A stretch of DNA of 64,000 bases, taken from Rhodobacteraceae bacterium NBU2976 (GTDB taxonomy: Bacteria > Pseudomonadota > Alphaproteobacteria > Rhodobacterales > Rhodobacteraceae). The stretch covers positions 124,001-188,000 of the forward strand of contig JALPRQ010000002.1 in the NCBI GenBank assembly GCA_023630215.1, written 5' to 3'. The position numbers were made by a program, and so were the translations under genes. The notes beneath the pieces were generated by a model. The model was not told where the DNA came from and ran no database searches. It saw nothing but the letters and a program-made list of their open reading frames with translations. Positions 25,296 through 34,418 of this stretch are shown here, piece by piece (within the stretch, counting starts at the first letter, position 1; each line of letters opens with the position of its first letter).

Positions 25296-26954
25296 ATGCC
25301 CAAATCCTTTCGACTTCTGATGTGCCAGCTTAACCCGACGGTGGGCGATCTGGTCGACAACCGTGCCAAAGCGGTGGCCGCGTTCGAGAGAGGCAAGGCG
25401 CAGAAGGTTGATCTGGTGGCGCTGCCGGAAATGTTCCTGACCGGGTACCAGACTCAGGATCTGGTGACAAAACCGGCGTTTCTGTCCGATGTTGCCAGAC
25501 AAATCAACATGTTGGCAGAGGAATGTGCCGACGGACCGGCGCTGGCAATCGGAGCACCAATTTTCGAGGATGCTGCGCTTTTCAACGCCTATCTGATCCT
25601 GAAGGATGGCGGTATTCACGCAATTGCCCGCAAACATCATTTGCCCAACACGCATGTCTTTGACGAGTTGCGATTGTTTGACAATGGTCCGGTGTCAGGA
25701 CCGTTTCGGCTGGGGGATATCCGGATCGGCACCCCCATCTGCGAGGATGCCTGGTATGATGATGTCTGCGAAACCCTTGCCGAAAGTGGCGCCGAGATAC
25801 TGCTGATTCCCAACGGCTCCCCGTATTATTCTGGCAAGTTTGACCGCCGGATGAATCATATGGTCGCGCGGGTTGTCGAAACCGGACTGCCCTTGGTTTA
25901 TCTGAATACCGTCGGTGGGCAGGATGATCAGATATTTGACGGCGGGTCGTTTGTGCTGAACCCCGCGGGACGCATGGTTGTCCAGATGCCACTTTTTGAC
26001 GAGGACGACGCCCTGGTGGAGTTTGTCGAGACCAGTAACGGTTGGCGCGCCTTGCCCAGCGAGATGGCGGTTCTGCCCTCGCTGGAGGAACAGGAATATC
26101 GCGCGATGGTCGAAGGTTTGCGCGATTACATGCGCAAAAACGGATTTTCCAAAGTGCTGCTGGGCCTGTCGGGGGGGATTGATTCTGCGATCGTGGCAAC
26201 GATTGCCGCCGATGCCTTGGGCGCGGAAAATGTGCGCGGCGTGATGATGCCGTCGGAATATACCTCGCAAACCTCGTTGGAGGATGCGGCGGATGTTGCG
26301 GCGCGGCTGGGGATACGGCTGGATAATCTGTCGATCAGTGCCGCGCGCGGTGCCGTGACCGAAACACTTGCGCCATTGATGGAAGGCACCAAACCCGACG
26401 TGACCGAAGAAAATATCCAGTCGCGCCTTCGCGGCGTTTTCCTGATGGCCCTGTCGAACAAGTTTGGGGAGATGCTGCTGACCACCGGCAACAAATCCGA
26501 GGTCGCGGTGGGTTACGCCACCATCTATGGCGACATGGCCGGGGGCTATAACCCGATCAAGGACCTGTATAAGACCCGCGTCTTTGCCACGGCGAAATGG
26601 CGTAACCAGCATCATTTCGACTGGATGAAAGCCCCGGCGGGCGAGGTGATCCCGCCCCGCATCATTGAAAAACCGCCCACCGCTGAACTGCGCGAAAACC
26701 AGAAGGACGAGGACAGCTTGCCCCCTTACGAGGTGCTGGACGGAATCCTGCTTATGTTGATTGAGGAGGATGCCTCGGTCGCGGATTGTGTGGCTGCAGG
26801 GTATGACCGTGACACGGTAAAACGAGTCGAACATCTGCTGTATATCAGTGAATATAAACGCTTCCAGTCCGCCCCCGGCCCCCGTGTCACCCGCCGCGCC
26901 TTTTGGCTGGACCGGCGCTATCCGATCACCAACCGTTGGCGGGATAATTCGTAG
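25296..26954 (+). CDS. nadE: Glutamine-hydrolysing NAD+ synthase
   Basis: A two-domain enzyme of 552 residues that amidates deamido-NAD using glutamine. The N-terminal nitrilase-type glutaminase has Glu45, Lys113 and Cys149 as triad (ALPEMFL, RKHHLPN, TPICEDAW). The C-terminal synthetase has the PP-loop SGGIDS at 292-297. It completes the pathway that the pncA/pncB operon at 32-34 kb feeds. A palindrome follows the stop. Confidence 0.97.
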   Translation: MPKSFRLLMCQLNPTVGDLVDNRAKAVAAFERGKAQKVDLVALPEMFLTGYQTQDLVTKPAFLSDVARQINMLAEECADGPALAIGAPIFEDAALFNAYLILKDGGIHAIARKHHLPNTHVFDELRLFDNGPVSGPFRLGDIRIGTPICEDAWYDDVCETLAESGAEILLIPNGSPYYSGKFDRRMNHMVARVVETGLPLVYLNTVGGQDDQIFDGGSFVLNPAGRMVVQMPLFDEDDALVEFVETSNGWRALPSEMAVLPSLEEQEYRAMVEGLRDYMRKNGFSKVLLGLSGGIDSAIVATIAADALGAENVRGVMMPSEYTSQTSLEDAADVAARLGIRLDNLSISAARGAVTETLAPLMEGTKPDVTEENIQSRLRGVFLMALSNKFGEMLLTTGNKSEVAVGYATIYGDMAGGYNPIKDLYKTRVFATAKWRNQHHFDWMKAPAGEVIPPRIIEKPPTAELRENQKDEDSLPPYEVLDGILLMLIEEDASVADCVAAGYDRDTVKRVEHLLYISEYKRFQSAPGPRVTRRAFWLDRRYPITNRWRDNS

Positions 26955-26959
26955 ACAGG

Positions 26960-26978
26960 TTGATTTGCCTCAAATCAA
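26960..26978. other. Perfect 8+3+8 palindrome after nadE
   Basis: TTGATTTGCCTCAAATCAA lies 6 bp after the nadE stop and 42 bp before the flavodoxin start. It can form a hairpin without a U-tract (a weak terminator) or act as an operator for the flavodoxin gene. The spacing is too long for a normal FNR box. Confidence 0.5.
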
Positions 26979-27020
26979 TACGCGACGGAACTGATAGGAT
27001 GTTTCCAGACTGGGGGCATT

Positions 27021-27545
27021 ATGAAACTGTTAATTCTGTATTATTCCAGAACTGGCAATAACCGGGTTTTGGCGCATTATCTGTCCGACAATATTGGCGC
27101 GGATATCGAAGAAATAACACCCCTTCGACGGTTCAAACTGCTGGGGTTCATGTTGGATTTCTTTGGAAACCGCACGCCAAAAATCGCGCCGATTGCCAGA
27201 AGGCCACAGGATTACGACCACGTCCTGTTCATCGCACCGCTTTACGACATGGGGATTGCGCATCCGATGAAGACCGCACTGGGAGCGTTGAAACCGAACC
27301 TTGGCGCCTATTCCTTTGTGACTTTGTGTGGATATCATCGCGACGAACAATCCGCGCATGTGCGGCAGGAACTGCTGGATCTTACTGGCAAAATGCCAGC
27401 GCATGTGCAGGAACTTCCCGTCTGTGATTTGCTGCCTGCGGAGAAGCAGCGCGACGTGATGACGGTGTCGGCCCGAAAGGTGACGACGGCTGATCTGGAC
27501 GCTTTCGGCAGCAAGCTGTCAGACATCGTTGGTTGGTTTGCCTAA
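27021..27545 (+). CDS. Flavodoxin family protein
   Basis: A 174-residue protein with the flavodoxin-type phosphate-binding loop at the N-terminus (LILYYSRTGNNRVLAHYL) and the next beta-strand and loop (DHVLFIAPLYDMGIAHPMKTAL). It should bind FMN and act in electron transfer or as an NAD(P)H:quinone reductase; the partner is unknown. Its 3' end lies 58 bp before gltX in the same direction. Confidence 0.82.
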   Translation: MKLLILYYSRTGNNRVLAHYLSDNIGADIEEITPLRRFKLLGFMLDFFGNRTPKIAPIARRPQDYDHVLFIAPLYDMGIAHPMKTALGALKPNLGAYSFVTLCGYHRDEQSAHVRQELLDLTGKMPAHVQELPVCDLLPAEKQRDVMTVSARKVTTADLDAFGSKLSDIVGWFA

Positions 27546-27603
27546 CGCTGTGGATGGACAATTCCGCGCAAAACGGCATAAGGACGGGCCAAGGAGATTG
27601 CCC

Positions 27604-28929
27604 ATGACCACGACCCGTTTCGCCCCCTCGCCCACCGGATATCTGCATGTCGGCAACCTGCGTGCGGCACTGTTCAATTACCTGATCGCGCGTAAGGCTG
27701 GCGGGGAATTTATCCTGCGCCTTGACGATACGGACCCGGAACGCTCGACCCAGGAATTCGCCGACCAAATTCAGCGCGATATGGAATGGCTGGGGCTGAC
27801 ATGGGATCGGCTGGAAAGACAATCGGATCGGCTGGATCGCTATAATGCGGCGGCAGATGAGTTGCGGGCATCAGGGCGGTTGTATGAATGTTTCGAAACT
27901 CCGGTAGAGTTGGACCTGAAACGCAAGAAACAGCTGAACATGGGCAAGCCGCCGGTCTATGACCGCTCGGCACTGGCATTGTCAGAGGCCGAGCGCGACG
28001 CGCTGCGCGCTGAACGTCCCGGCCATTGGCGGTTCAAACTGGATCATCAGCGGATTGAATGGGTCGACGGCATTCTTGGCCCACTGTCGATTGATGCGGC
28101 AAGCGTATCGGACCCGGTTCTGATCCGCGGCGACGGGCAGTTTCTTTATACATTGGCGTCGGTCTGTGACGATGTGGATTTCGGGATCACGGATGTGGTG
28201 CGCGGGTCGGATCACGTCACCAACACCGCCACCCAAATCCAGATTATTGCGGCGATTGGTGGCAACCAGATCCACTTTGCACACCATTCCTTGCTAACCG
28301 GTCCTCAGGGCGAAGCGTTGTCAAAACGTCTTGGCACATTGGCGCTGAAAGACCTGCGCGAACAGGGTATCGAGCCGATGGCGCTTTTGTCGCTGATGGC
28401 ACGGTTAGGCTCGTCCGAGCCTGTGGAAATCCGCCAGTCGATGGCGGAAATAATCGCGGGCTTCACCCTGTCCAGCTTTGGCGCAGCACCAACAAAACTG
28501 GACCCAGATGACCTTGGCCCACTGTCAGCAAAGGTTCTGCATGGAATGGAATATGCGCAGATCGCAGATGAGCTGGCAGCGCTGGGTATTCCCGAACATA
28601 TCGCGCCAGCCTTCTGGGAAATGGCCCGTGAAAATGTCGAAACCCGTGCTGACATACGCTCGCTTTGGACCTTATGTCGGGATGGTGCGCAGCCGGTCAT
28701 CGACGCCGCCGACAGAGAATATGTGACCACCGCAATGGCACTGCTGCCCACGCCACCATTTAACGAATCGACCTGGAAAGAATGGACCGATCTGGTGAAA
28801 GCCCAGACCGCCCGCAAGGGGCGCGATCTGTTCATGCCTTTGCGCAAAGCCCTGACCGGGGCACAGCATGGTCCAGATATGTCCAAACTATTGCCACTTT
28901 TGAAAAACATACCTGAAATGAACGACTAG
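27604..28929 (+). CDS. gltX: Glutamate--tRNA ligase
   Basis: A class I synthetase of 441 residues with the HIGH equivalent HVGN in PSPTGYLHVGNLRAALF, the GluRS signature LRLDDTDPERS, and the KMSKS equivalent LSKRLG near 237. The anticodon-binding domain follows. Rhodobacterales often carry two gltX copies, one perhaps specific for certain tRNAs; which this is cannot be told. The ATG at 27604 gives the standard N-terminus MTTTRFAPSPTGYLH. Confidence 0.93.
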   Translation: MTTTRFAPSPTGYLHVGNLRAALFNYLIARKAGGEFILRLDDTDPERSTQEFADQIQRDMEWLGLTWDRLERQSDRLDRYNAAADELRASGRLYECFETPVELDLKRKKQLNMGKPPVYDRSALALSEAERDALRAERPGHWRFKLDHQRIEWVDGILGPLSIDAASVSDPVLIRGDGQFLYTLASVCDDVDFGITDVVRGSDHVTNTATQIQIIAAIGGNQIHFAHHSLLTGPQGEALSKRLGTLALKDLREQGIEPMALLSLMARLGSSEPVEIRQSMAEIIAGFTLSSFGAAPTKLDPDDLGPLSAKVLHGMEYAQIADELAALGIPEHIAPAFWEMARENVETRADIRSLWTLCRDGAQPVIDAADREYVTTAMALLPTPPFNESTWKEWTDLVKAQTARKGRDLFMPLRKALTGAQHGPDMSKLLPLLKNIPEMND

Positions 28930-29006
28930 AGTTTGCAGGGAATCGCAGTTTGAGACTAGTCTTCCCCGTGGACAAACGATGACTACCTGAAACGCGGAGG
29001 TGTTAA

Positions 29007-29549
29007 ATGTTCAGTGGTTTCGCCAGTATGGTCAAAAAAACATTTGTTTTTATTGCCATCCTAACTCTTTTTCCTGCAGCTGTATTCGCCATCGATACGG
29101 AGCGGTTGCTAACCTATAAACATTGGTACGTGCAGGCCGTCGCGTTTGACGATGGAACGCTGGCTTGCGAAGCCACCGTTCAGGGCAGTACGGAAAGTTT
29201 CTCGATCTGGACCTATGCTGACCAGACTGTCGAATTGCAATTTTATCTGGAAAATAAATGGTTCGGTGAATCGGAAACCTACAATGATATCGAAGTAGAG
29301 ATTGATCGACGCGGTGCGTGGGATTTGACCGACGCGGTGTTCTACAAGAATTCGATCTTCTTCACACTGCCTGCCAACAACTGGGACACAGCCATGGAAC
29401 TGGTTGGCGAGGTTGCCCGTGGCAACCGGCTATATCTGCGCAACAATGTTGGTGCCGATCAGGCTTGGTTCTCGTTGTCCGGGTCCAGCCGGTCCATTCA
29501 AGCACTGGCAGAATGCCAAAACCTGCTTAATCGCTCGGGCGGTTGGTAA
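29007..29549 (+). CDS. Putative exported protein of unknown function
   Basis: A 180-residue protein with a signal peptide (MVKKTFVFIAILTLFPAAVFA; an ATG 7 codons upstream, at 29007, has the GGAGG site). The mature part looks all-beta (LACEATVQGSTESFSIWTYADQTVELQFYLENKW) with a cysteine pair (ACEAT and AECQNL) typical of periplasmic proteins. A weak resemblance to IalB-like invasion-associated proteins is noted but not enough to assign. It appears to be a single-gene unit. Confidence 0.7.
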   Translation: MFSGFASMVKKTFVFIAILTLFPAAVFAIDTERLLTYKHWYVQAVAFDDGTLACEATVQGSTESFSIWTYADQTVELQFYLENKWFGESETYNDIEVEIDRRGAWDLTDAVFYKNSIFFTLPANNWDTAMELVGEVARGNRLYLRNNVGADQAWFSLSGSSRSIQALAECQNLLNRSGGW

Positions 29550-29557
29550 GAATTATC

Positions 29558-29587
29558 AGCCCTTTTCACCAGTGGTGGGAAGGGCTG
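29558..29587. terminator. Stem-loop after the exported-protein gene
   Basis: Arms CAGCCCTT / AAGGGCTG with an inner CACC / GGTG pairing lie 8 bp after the stop at 29549. There is no strong U-tract, so termination efficiency is uncertain. It lies between convergent genes. Confidence 0.5.
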
Positions 29588-29597
29588 AATGTCCCGA

Positions 29598-30173
29598 TCA
29601 GGGACCACCGGCACTGACCACATAAGCGCCGTCAAAATCCCCTTCGAAACCGTTTTGATAAACATCACCGACGAATTGTCCGGCAACGCCAGTCACGCCA
29701 TTGCCATAGAGCGTCCCGCCCAGACTGCCGTCAATTGCCGTCGCGTTGCCGCCCACCGTCAAATATCCACCAACGGCTGTGAAAAAGCCGGGGCCGGGCA
29801 GGTCTTCCTCGGCGATTTCCAGCATCCCTGTTATCGCCCCCGAGTTTGCGCCCTGTAAATTCGTCAATTGTCCGCTGACCGTATCTTGGGTGTAATCAAG
29901 CGTTAACGATGCATCTCCCGTCACTTGTTCCGTTCCGGTGATAAAATCGAACGTGCCCTCCATCAACCCGGTATGGGTTGCCTGACCCGTTAGCGGAACC
30001 TGGCTGGGGGCTGTAATCCCAGCCGACGTAACCTGATCCGTCATCTGATCAAATCCCAACGCACCCTGCCCGGGTGTTCCCCCGGTTCCAAGCGCGGTGC
30101 CACTGCACCCCGCAACCGACAGAATGGCCAGCACGCACGATAGTGGACGTAAGTGAATTATTGATATCTGCAT
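29598..30173 (-). CDS. TbpB-like beta-barrel surface lipoprotein
   Basis: A 191-residue lipoprotein: hydrophobic signal ending in lipobox SVAGC (Cys23), then a glycine/threonine-rich linker, then a repeated beta pattern ending GNATAIDGSLGGTLYGNGVTGVAGQFVGDVYQNGFEGDFDGAYVV. The C-terminal eight-strand barrel style (GxxxGxxA...GxFxG) is that of transferrin-binding-protein B domains found in many bacteria and often moved to the cell surface by Slam. No Slam or TonB receptor gene is adjacent. Ligand unknown. Confidence 0.7.
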   Translation of the reverse strand: MQISIIHLRPLSCVLAILSVAGCSGTALGTGGTPGQGALGFDQMTDQVTSAGITAPSQVPLTGQATHTGLMEGTFDFITGTEQVTGDASLTLDYTQDTVSGQLTNLQGANSGAITGMLEIAEEDLPGPGFFTAVGGYLTVGGNATAIDGSLGGTLYGNGVTGVAGQFVGDVYQNGFEGDFDGAYVVSAGGP

Positions 30174-30328
30174 AAGAAATTGTTCCCGTTTGCGCCATTC
30201 GGCGACGTGATGTTGTTGAACATAACTGGGAAATCTGACGGCACCGGCGACGAAATAATCAGGTACAGGACGTCAGGAAAACTGTTTTAATGGCGCTACT
30301 TTACCCAATCGGGGATGCGCCTCAACAC

Positions 30329-30661
30329 TCAATCAAAGAAGGGCGTCGCCTGAACGACTATCACGGCATTTTCGGCAAGACTCCGCCGCATCAGCGCCTG
30401 CTCCTCCTCGGTGATATCATGTCCTTCGGCAAGGCGCTCTTCCAGCGTTCCATACCCGCTGACATCCAGCGGATTCATGTCCGCTTGCTTCAGAATTGCG
30501 ACGGTTTCGCGCACCGCTTCGGCCTCGTCCACGCCGGACGCATAACACATCAACGCCGCCCCGGTTGATGCCTCGGGCAGCCCGTCACCTTCCTTGCGGC
30601 CAACCTCGACCAGCAAGGTATAGACGTAATGAGGTTTCTTTTGCGTGTCTTTCTTGGACAT
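30329..30661 (-). CDS. Conserved small protein of unknown function
   Basis: A 110-residue soluble protein. It begins with a lysine-rich segment (MSKKDTQKKPHYVYTLLVEV), then an alpha/beta body with several acidic helices (SGVDEAEAVRETVAILKQADM, ITEEEQALMRRSLAENAVIV) and ends FFD. No motif or family is recognised. It lies 44 bp downstream of the QueC-like gene and reads the same way, so they may form an operon. Confidence 0.65.
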   Translation of the reverse strand: MSKKDTQKKPHYVYTLLVEVGRKEGDGLPEASTGAALMCYASGVDEAEAVRETVAILKQADMNPLDVSGYGTLEERLAEGHDITEEEQALMRRSLAENAVIVVQATPFFD

Positions 30662-30705
30662 CGGCTTTCCTTGGCTATATCGCCGGATCTAAGTATCACA
30701 AATCT

Positions 30706-31812
30706 TCAGACAAACCATTTCAATCGACGTTCGCCGCGTCGCACATATCGTGTGATCTGATCACGCAGCTCTCCGTCAGGTAACTCTCTATAGGCATCCT
30801 GTAAGAAAACCAACGCTTCGCGGATACGGCGCGGTTTGCGCGGCAATTTCAAGGATTTCACAAACGGGACAAGGTCGATTTCGTCGTCGAAAATTGATCT
30901 TTGCGGATAGCCCGCGGCAACGCAATTTATGCGCGTTCGCATACATTTTGCACATTGCCCGCAATTTCGACCCGTGTTGGAGTCAGTCCAACAGAACGAA
31001 ATCAGTTTGGTGAACCGTCCATCCTCGATAATTTCGCGAACTTTCTGCGTTCGCCCGACCATGCTCCCAAGCTGTCTGATCGGAAATTCTGGTGTGGTAA
31101 AGAAATCGGCATAGGCAAACTGGTTGCCCGCAGGGTGAAGGACAACATCCGTCCATCGCGGACGATCGGCCGCATAGGCGGCATGGGTCATGTCTTGACC
31201 AGCAAACTTCACGCACATTGCCAGATGGAGTGCGTGGAAATGGTTCCATCGCACACCAAGCTGCTTATAGCTCGATTCCATCAAGAGCAATTCCATCCCC
31301 ATCGCTTCGGCCATCGCCCTGACCCGTGGCGTCAATTCCTGAAATCCCGGTGAGATTATCGCGGGATAATCCGCGCCCGCGATCAACAGGGCATGCGTAT
31401 AGCCGTCACCCTCTCCGCTTAACGCCGCGTGGGTGGAATCGACCCCCCCGCTTAGACACAAAAGACCGCCACGTCGCGGTTGAGCAGGTTCGTCGATCAC
31501 ATTGAAGGCGTGAATATCCATGGGGTACAGACCACGCATCGCCCAATCCGACCACGCATTCCCAAAGGCGCGTATTTGTTTCACCCCGGCAGCAGTCATC
31601 GGCATATCAAGTTCAAATCTCACATTGTGAACCATCGACAATACACCAAGCCCATAAAGCACATAGTCGAAGTTCTGTCGGGGAAGCGACAGGTCGAAAT
31701 GACGTTTCAAGAAAAAGGAAAATTGTCCGGCAGTGACGACTACTGTGTTTCCGTCCAACGCTACATTAACCGAAAGAGAACGTTTACGTTTGGGGATCAG
31801 AATGCCTGACAC
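30706..31812 (-). CDS. QueC-like PP-loop ATPase of unknown substrate
   Basis: A 368-residue protein with an N-type ATP pyrophosphatase PP-loop SGGVDS at 121-126 and a zinc-type cysteine set Cys274, Cys284, Cys287, Cys290 (C-x9-C-x2-C-x2-C), near the QueC arrangement. QueC makes the nitrile of preQ0, but this protein is about 140 residues longer, with an N-terminal region of some 110 residues unlike QueC. No queD, queE, folE or tgt is nearby. A GTG start with AGGTAA upstream is used. It likely adenylates an unknown carboxylate or thiolates a substrate. Confidence 0.75.
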   Translation of the reverse strand: MSGILIPKRKRSLSVNVALDGNTVVVTAGQFSFFLKRHFDLSLPRQNFDYVLYGLGVLSMVHNVRFELDMPMTAAGVKQIRAFGNAWSDWAMRGLYPMDIHAFNVIDEPAQPRRGGLLCLSGGVDSTHAALSGEGDGYTHALLIAGADYPAIISPGFQELTPRVRAMAEAMGMELLLMESSYKQLGVRWNHFHALHLAMCVKFAGQDMTHAAYAADRPRWTDVVLHPAGNQFAYADFFTTPEFPIRQLGSMVGRTQKVREIIEDGRFTKLISFCWTDSNTGRNCGQCAKCMRTRINCVAAGYPQRSIFDDEIDLVPFVKSLKLPRKPRRIREALVFLQDAYRELPDGELRDQITRYVRRGERRLKWFV

Positions 31813-31997
31813 TTTGTTACCTGAATAATTTCCAAAACAACGACGCTATTGCGCAACCGCAACTTTGCCGTGTTCTGTTAACCATTTGCAAGACCTGGTG
31901 AATTTGTTTGCGATTTCTGTTTCGACCTTCATTTGCATTTCCCAACAGTGGCAGCGTCATGAAACTGCTGATCTGATCGCCAAAATGTAGGATAAAT

Positions 31998-33290
31998 CTA
32001 AACGAGGATCGGCGCGGTCGATTGTTCGGTCTGCGCAAAGACGCGGCGGTAGCGGTCGACCTCGGCCTCCGGGCCCATCGCCTTCCCGGCATTGTCGGAC
32101 AATTTCACGGTGGGGTTCCCATTGGCGGCGACCGCTTTGCACACCAGCGAGAATGGCGCGAGCGCGTCACCCGGCACCAGATCGCGGAAATCGTTGGTCA
32201 GTAATGTGCCCCAGCCAAAGGCCAGCCGAACACGGCCATAGAATTGTTTGTGCAGCTCCTCGATCTTGTCGACATCAAGCCCGTCGCTGAACACAATCAG
32301 CTTGGTCGCGGGATCCTCTCCCTGTTCTTTCCACCAGTTGATCGCAATTTCCGCGCCGGTCGCGGGATCGCCGCTGTCGATGCGGGCGCCGGTCCATTTG
32401 GCCATCCAGTCAGGCGCGCGGTCAAAAAAGGTTTTGGACCCGTAGGTATCGGGCAGCAGGATTTGCAGATTGCCGTCATAATCTTTCTGCCAGTTTTCCA
32501 GCACGGCATAGGGGGATTTGGCCAGCGCCGCGTCGCTGTCCGCCAGCGCCGCATAGACCATCGGCAGTTCATGGGCGTTGGTGCCAATCGCCTCGACCTC
32601 GCGCCTGAGGGCAATCAGGCAGTTGGAACAGCCAACGAATTTGTCGCCCAAGCCTTCGATACAGGCCTGAATGCACCAGTCTTGCCACAGGAAAGAATGC
32701 CGTCGCCGCGTGCCAAAATCGGCGAGGCTTAGGCCATCTAGCTTGCGCAAGCGTTCGATCTTCTCCCAAATTCGGGTCATGGCGCGGGCGTATAACACCT
32801 GCAAATCGAACTTCTCCATCTCGCGCAGCACCGCGCGGGATCGCAGTTCCGTCAAGATCGCAAGCGCGGGCACCTCCCACATCATGACGTCGGGCCATGG
32901 TCCGTGGAAGGTCAGCTCCCACTGGTCGCCGTTTCTGGACAGATCGTATTCCGGGAAGCGGAAATTCTCGAACCAATCGATAAATTCGGGGCTGAACATC
33001 CGCTGTTTGCCGTAAAACGTGTTGCCGCGCAGCCATGTGACCTCGCCCCGCGACAGGGTCAGGGTGCGCACATGGTCCAACTGCTCGCGTAGGCGTTTTT
33101 CGTCGATCAGTTCGGCCAGTTTCACCGATTTCGTGCGGTTGATCAGGGAAAAGGTGACATCCACATCCGAATGCCGCTTCTGCACCGTTTGCGCCATGAG
33201 CAGCTTATAGAAATCCGTGTCGAGCACCGAGCGCACAATCGGGTCTATATCGAAATTGTGGTTGTGAACGCGGGTGGCGATATCGGTCAT
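31998..33290 (-). CDS. pncB: Nicotinate phosphoribosyltransferase
   Basis: Converts nicotinate plus PRPP to nicotinate mononucleotide (Preiss-Handler pathway). The 430-residue product has the family N-terminus DFYKLLMAQTV, the catalytic His context RRRHSFLWQDW and the phosphate-binding region IVFSDGLDVDKI. The ATG at 33290 overlaps the methyltransferase stop (ATGA). With pncA it turns nicotinamide into NaMN; nadE at 25.3 kb finishes the route. Confidence 0.96.
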   Translation of the reverse strand: MTDIATRVHNHNFDIDPIVRSVLDTDFYKLLMAQTVQKRHSDVDVTFSLINRTKSVKLAELIDEKRLREQLDHVRTLTLSRGEVTWLRGNTFYGKQRMFSPEFIDWFENFRFPEYDLSRNGDQWELTFHGPWPDVMMWEVPALAILTELRSRAVLREMEKFDLQVLYARAMTRIWEKIERLRKLDGLSLADFGTRRRHSFLWQDWCIQACIEGLGDKFVGCSNCLIALRREVEAIGTNAHELPMVYAALADSDAALAKSPYAVLENWQKDYDGNLQILLPDTYGSKTFFDRAPDWMAKWTGARIDSGDPATGAEIAINWWKEQGEDPATKLIVFSDGLDVDKIEELHKQFYGRVRLAFGWGTLLTNDFRDLVPGDALAPFSLVCKAVAANGNPTVKLSDNAGKAMGPEAEVDRYRRVFAQTEQSTAPILV

Positions 33291-33814
33291 GTGTTTCCCC
33301 CGGCGGCGCGTCTGAGGATCAGATCGCCCGCCTTTTCCTGCATTGTCTGCCAGTCTGCCGGATGGTCTGCAACAACCTGCTTCATCCCCGTGATGTTCGA
33401 ACGCTCGTCGATGATCACAACACACCCGTCTGGCGCAACGGCATCCAGAAGAGTCCTAAGCGCAGCGTGGCGCGGCGCGGTATCCAGCATATGCAATGTG
33501 CGGTCGATCAGTACGACGTCATAGGTCGCGGCGGGCGCAAATGTCGTGATGTCGGCAACCTCGCCCGTGACGTCCAAGCCCTCTGCCGTCGCGACCTTGG
33601 TCATATCCGCGATCCCATGCGGGGACAGGTCAACCCCATGCACGCGATAGCCCAGCCGCCCAAGGAACAGCGCGTCCCGCCCCTGCCCGCAACCAACATC
33701 AAGGACAGACCGCGGCGGCGGGGCGTGCGTGGCAAAGAAATCGACGACCCGCTTTGTCGGCGCCCCCAGCGCATCGGGTGTGCTTTTGTACAGCGTGTCG
33801 TAATCGTAACCCAT
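33287..33814 (-). CDS. Class I SAM-dependent methyltransferase
   Basis: A 175-residue Rossmann methyltransferase with motif I VLDVGCGQGRDALFLGRLGYRVHGVDLS and a TehB/thiopurine-methyltransferase-like brevity. It lies within the pncA-pncB operon: its ATG at 33814 follows the pncA stop by 1 bp and its stop overlaps the pncB start by 4 bp. A small-molecule substrate in nicotinate metabolism is possible but not shown; tellurite-type methylation is the other common annotation for this group. Confidence 0.83.
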   Translation of the reverse strand: MGYDYDTLYKSTPDALGAPTKRVVDFFATHAPPPRSVLDVGCGQGRDALFLGRLGYRVHGVDLSPHGIADMTKVATAEGLDVTGEVADITTFAPAATYDVVLIDRTLHMLDTAPRHAALRTLLDAVAPDGCVVIIDERSNITGMKQVVADHPADWQTMQEKAGDLILRRAAGGNT

Positions 33815-33815
33815 C

Positions 33816-34409
33816 TTATGCGTCCAACCTGACGCCTGCATCGCGCATCGCAGACAGCGCCGCGTCTAGCGAGCCATCCAAATCAATCGCGCGGCAGGCG
33901 GATTGGATGACGGTGGCGCTAAAACCTTCCTTCACCGCGTCAATTGCCGACCAAGCAACGCAAAAATCGGTGGCGAGGCCGACAAAGGTCAGGTCCGTGA
34001 TCACCCGTTCGCGCAGATACCCCGCCAGCCCGGTTGGCGTCACATGATCATTTTCGAAAAATGCGGAATAGCTGTCGACGGCGGGATTATACCCCTTGCG
34101 GATAACCATATCGGCATGCGCCGTGTTCAGCGCGGGATGAAACGCCGCTCCGTCCGAACCGATCACGCAATGATCCGGCCACAAGACCTGCGCGCCGTAA
34201 GGCATCTTGATGGTCGAAAACGCCTCGCCCCCCTGATTGGACGCGAATGACAGATGATCCGAGGGATGCCAGTCCTGCGTCAGCACGACCGCATCGAAAT
34301 CCCCCATCATCGCATTAATCGGGGCGACGATCCCGTCCCCATCCGCCACCGCAAGTTTCCCGCCCGGGCAGAAGTCATTTTGAACGTCGATAACGATTAG
34401 GGCTTTCAT
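33816..34409 (-). CDS. pncA: Nicotinamidase / pyrazinamidase
   Basis: Hydrolyses nicotinamide to nicotinate. The 197-residue isochorismatase-fold enzyme has the full triad Asp8 (IDVQNDFCPGG), Lys105 (IRKGYNP) and Cys150 (GLATDFCV), and metal ligands in DWHPSDH (Asp46, His48, His52). It is the first gene of a three-gene leftward run, followed by a methyltransferase and pncB with almost no spacing. Confidence 0.97.
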   Translation of the reverse strand: MKALIVIDVQNDFCPGGKLAVADGDGIVAPINAMMGDFDAVVLTQDWHPSDHLSFASNQGGEAFSTIKMPYGAQVLWPDHCVIGSDGAAFHPALNTAHADMVIRKGYNPAVDSYSAFFENDHVTPTGLAGYLRERVITDLTFVGLATDFCVAWSAIDAVKEGFSATVIQSACRAIDLDGSLDAALSAMRDAGVRLDA

Positions 34410-34418
34410 AATTTTCGC

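Noticed and set aside
30706-31812. Part of a DNA-modifying (7-deazaguanine) defence island
   Set aside because: No tgt-like DpdA, helicase or other defence gene is next to the QueC-like gene.
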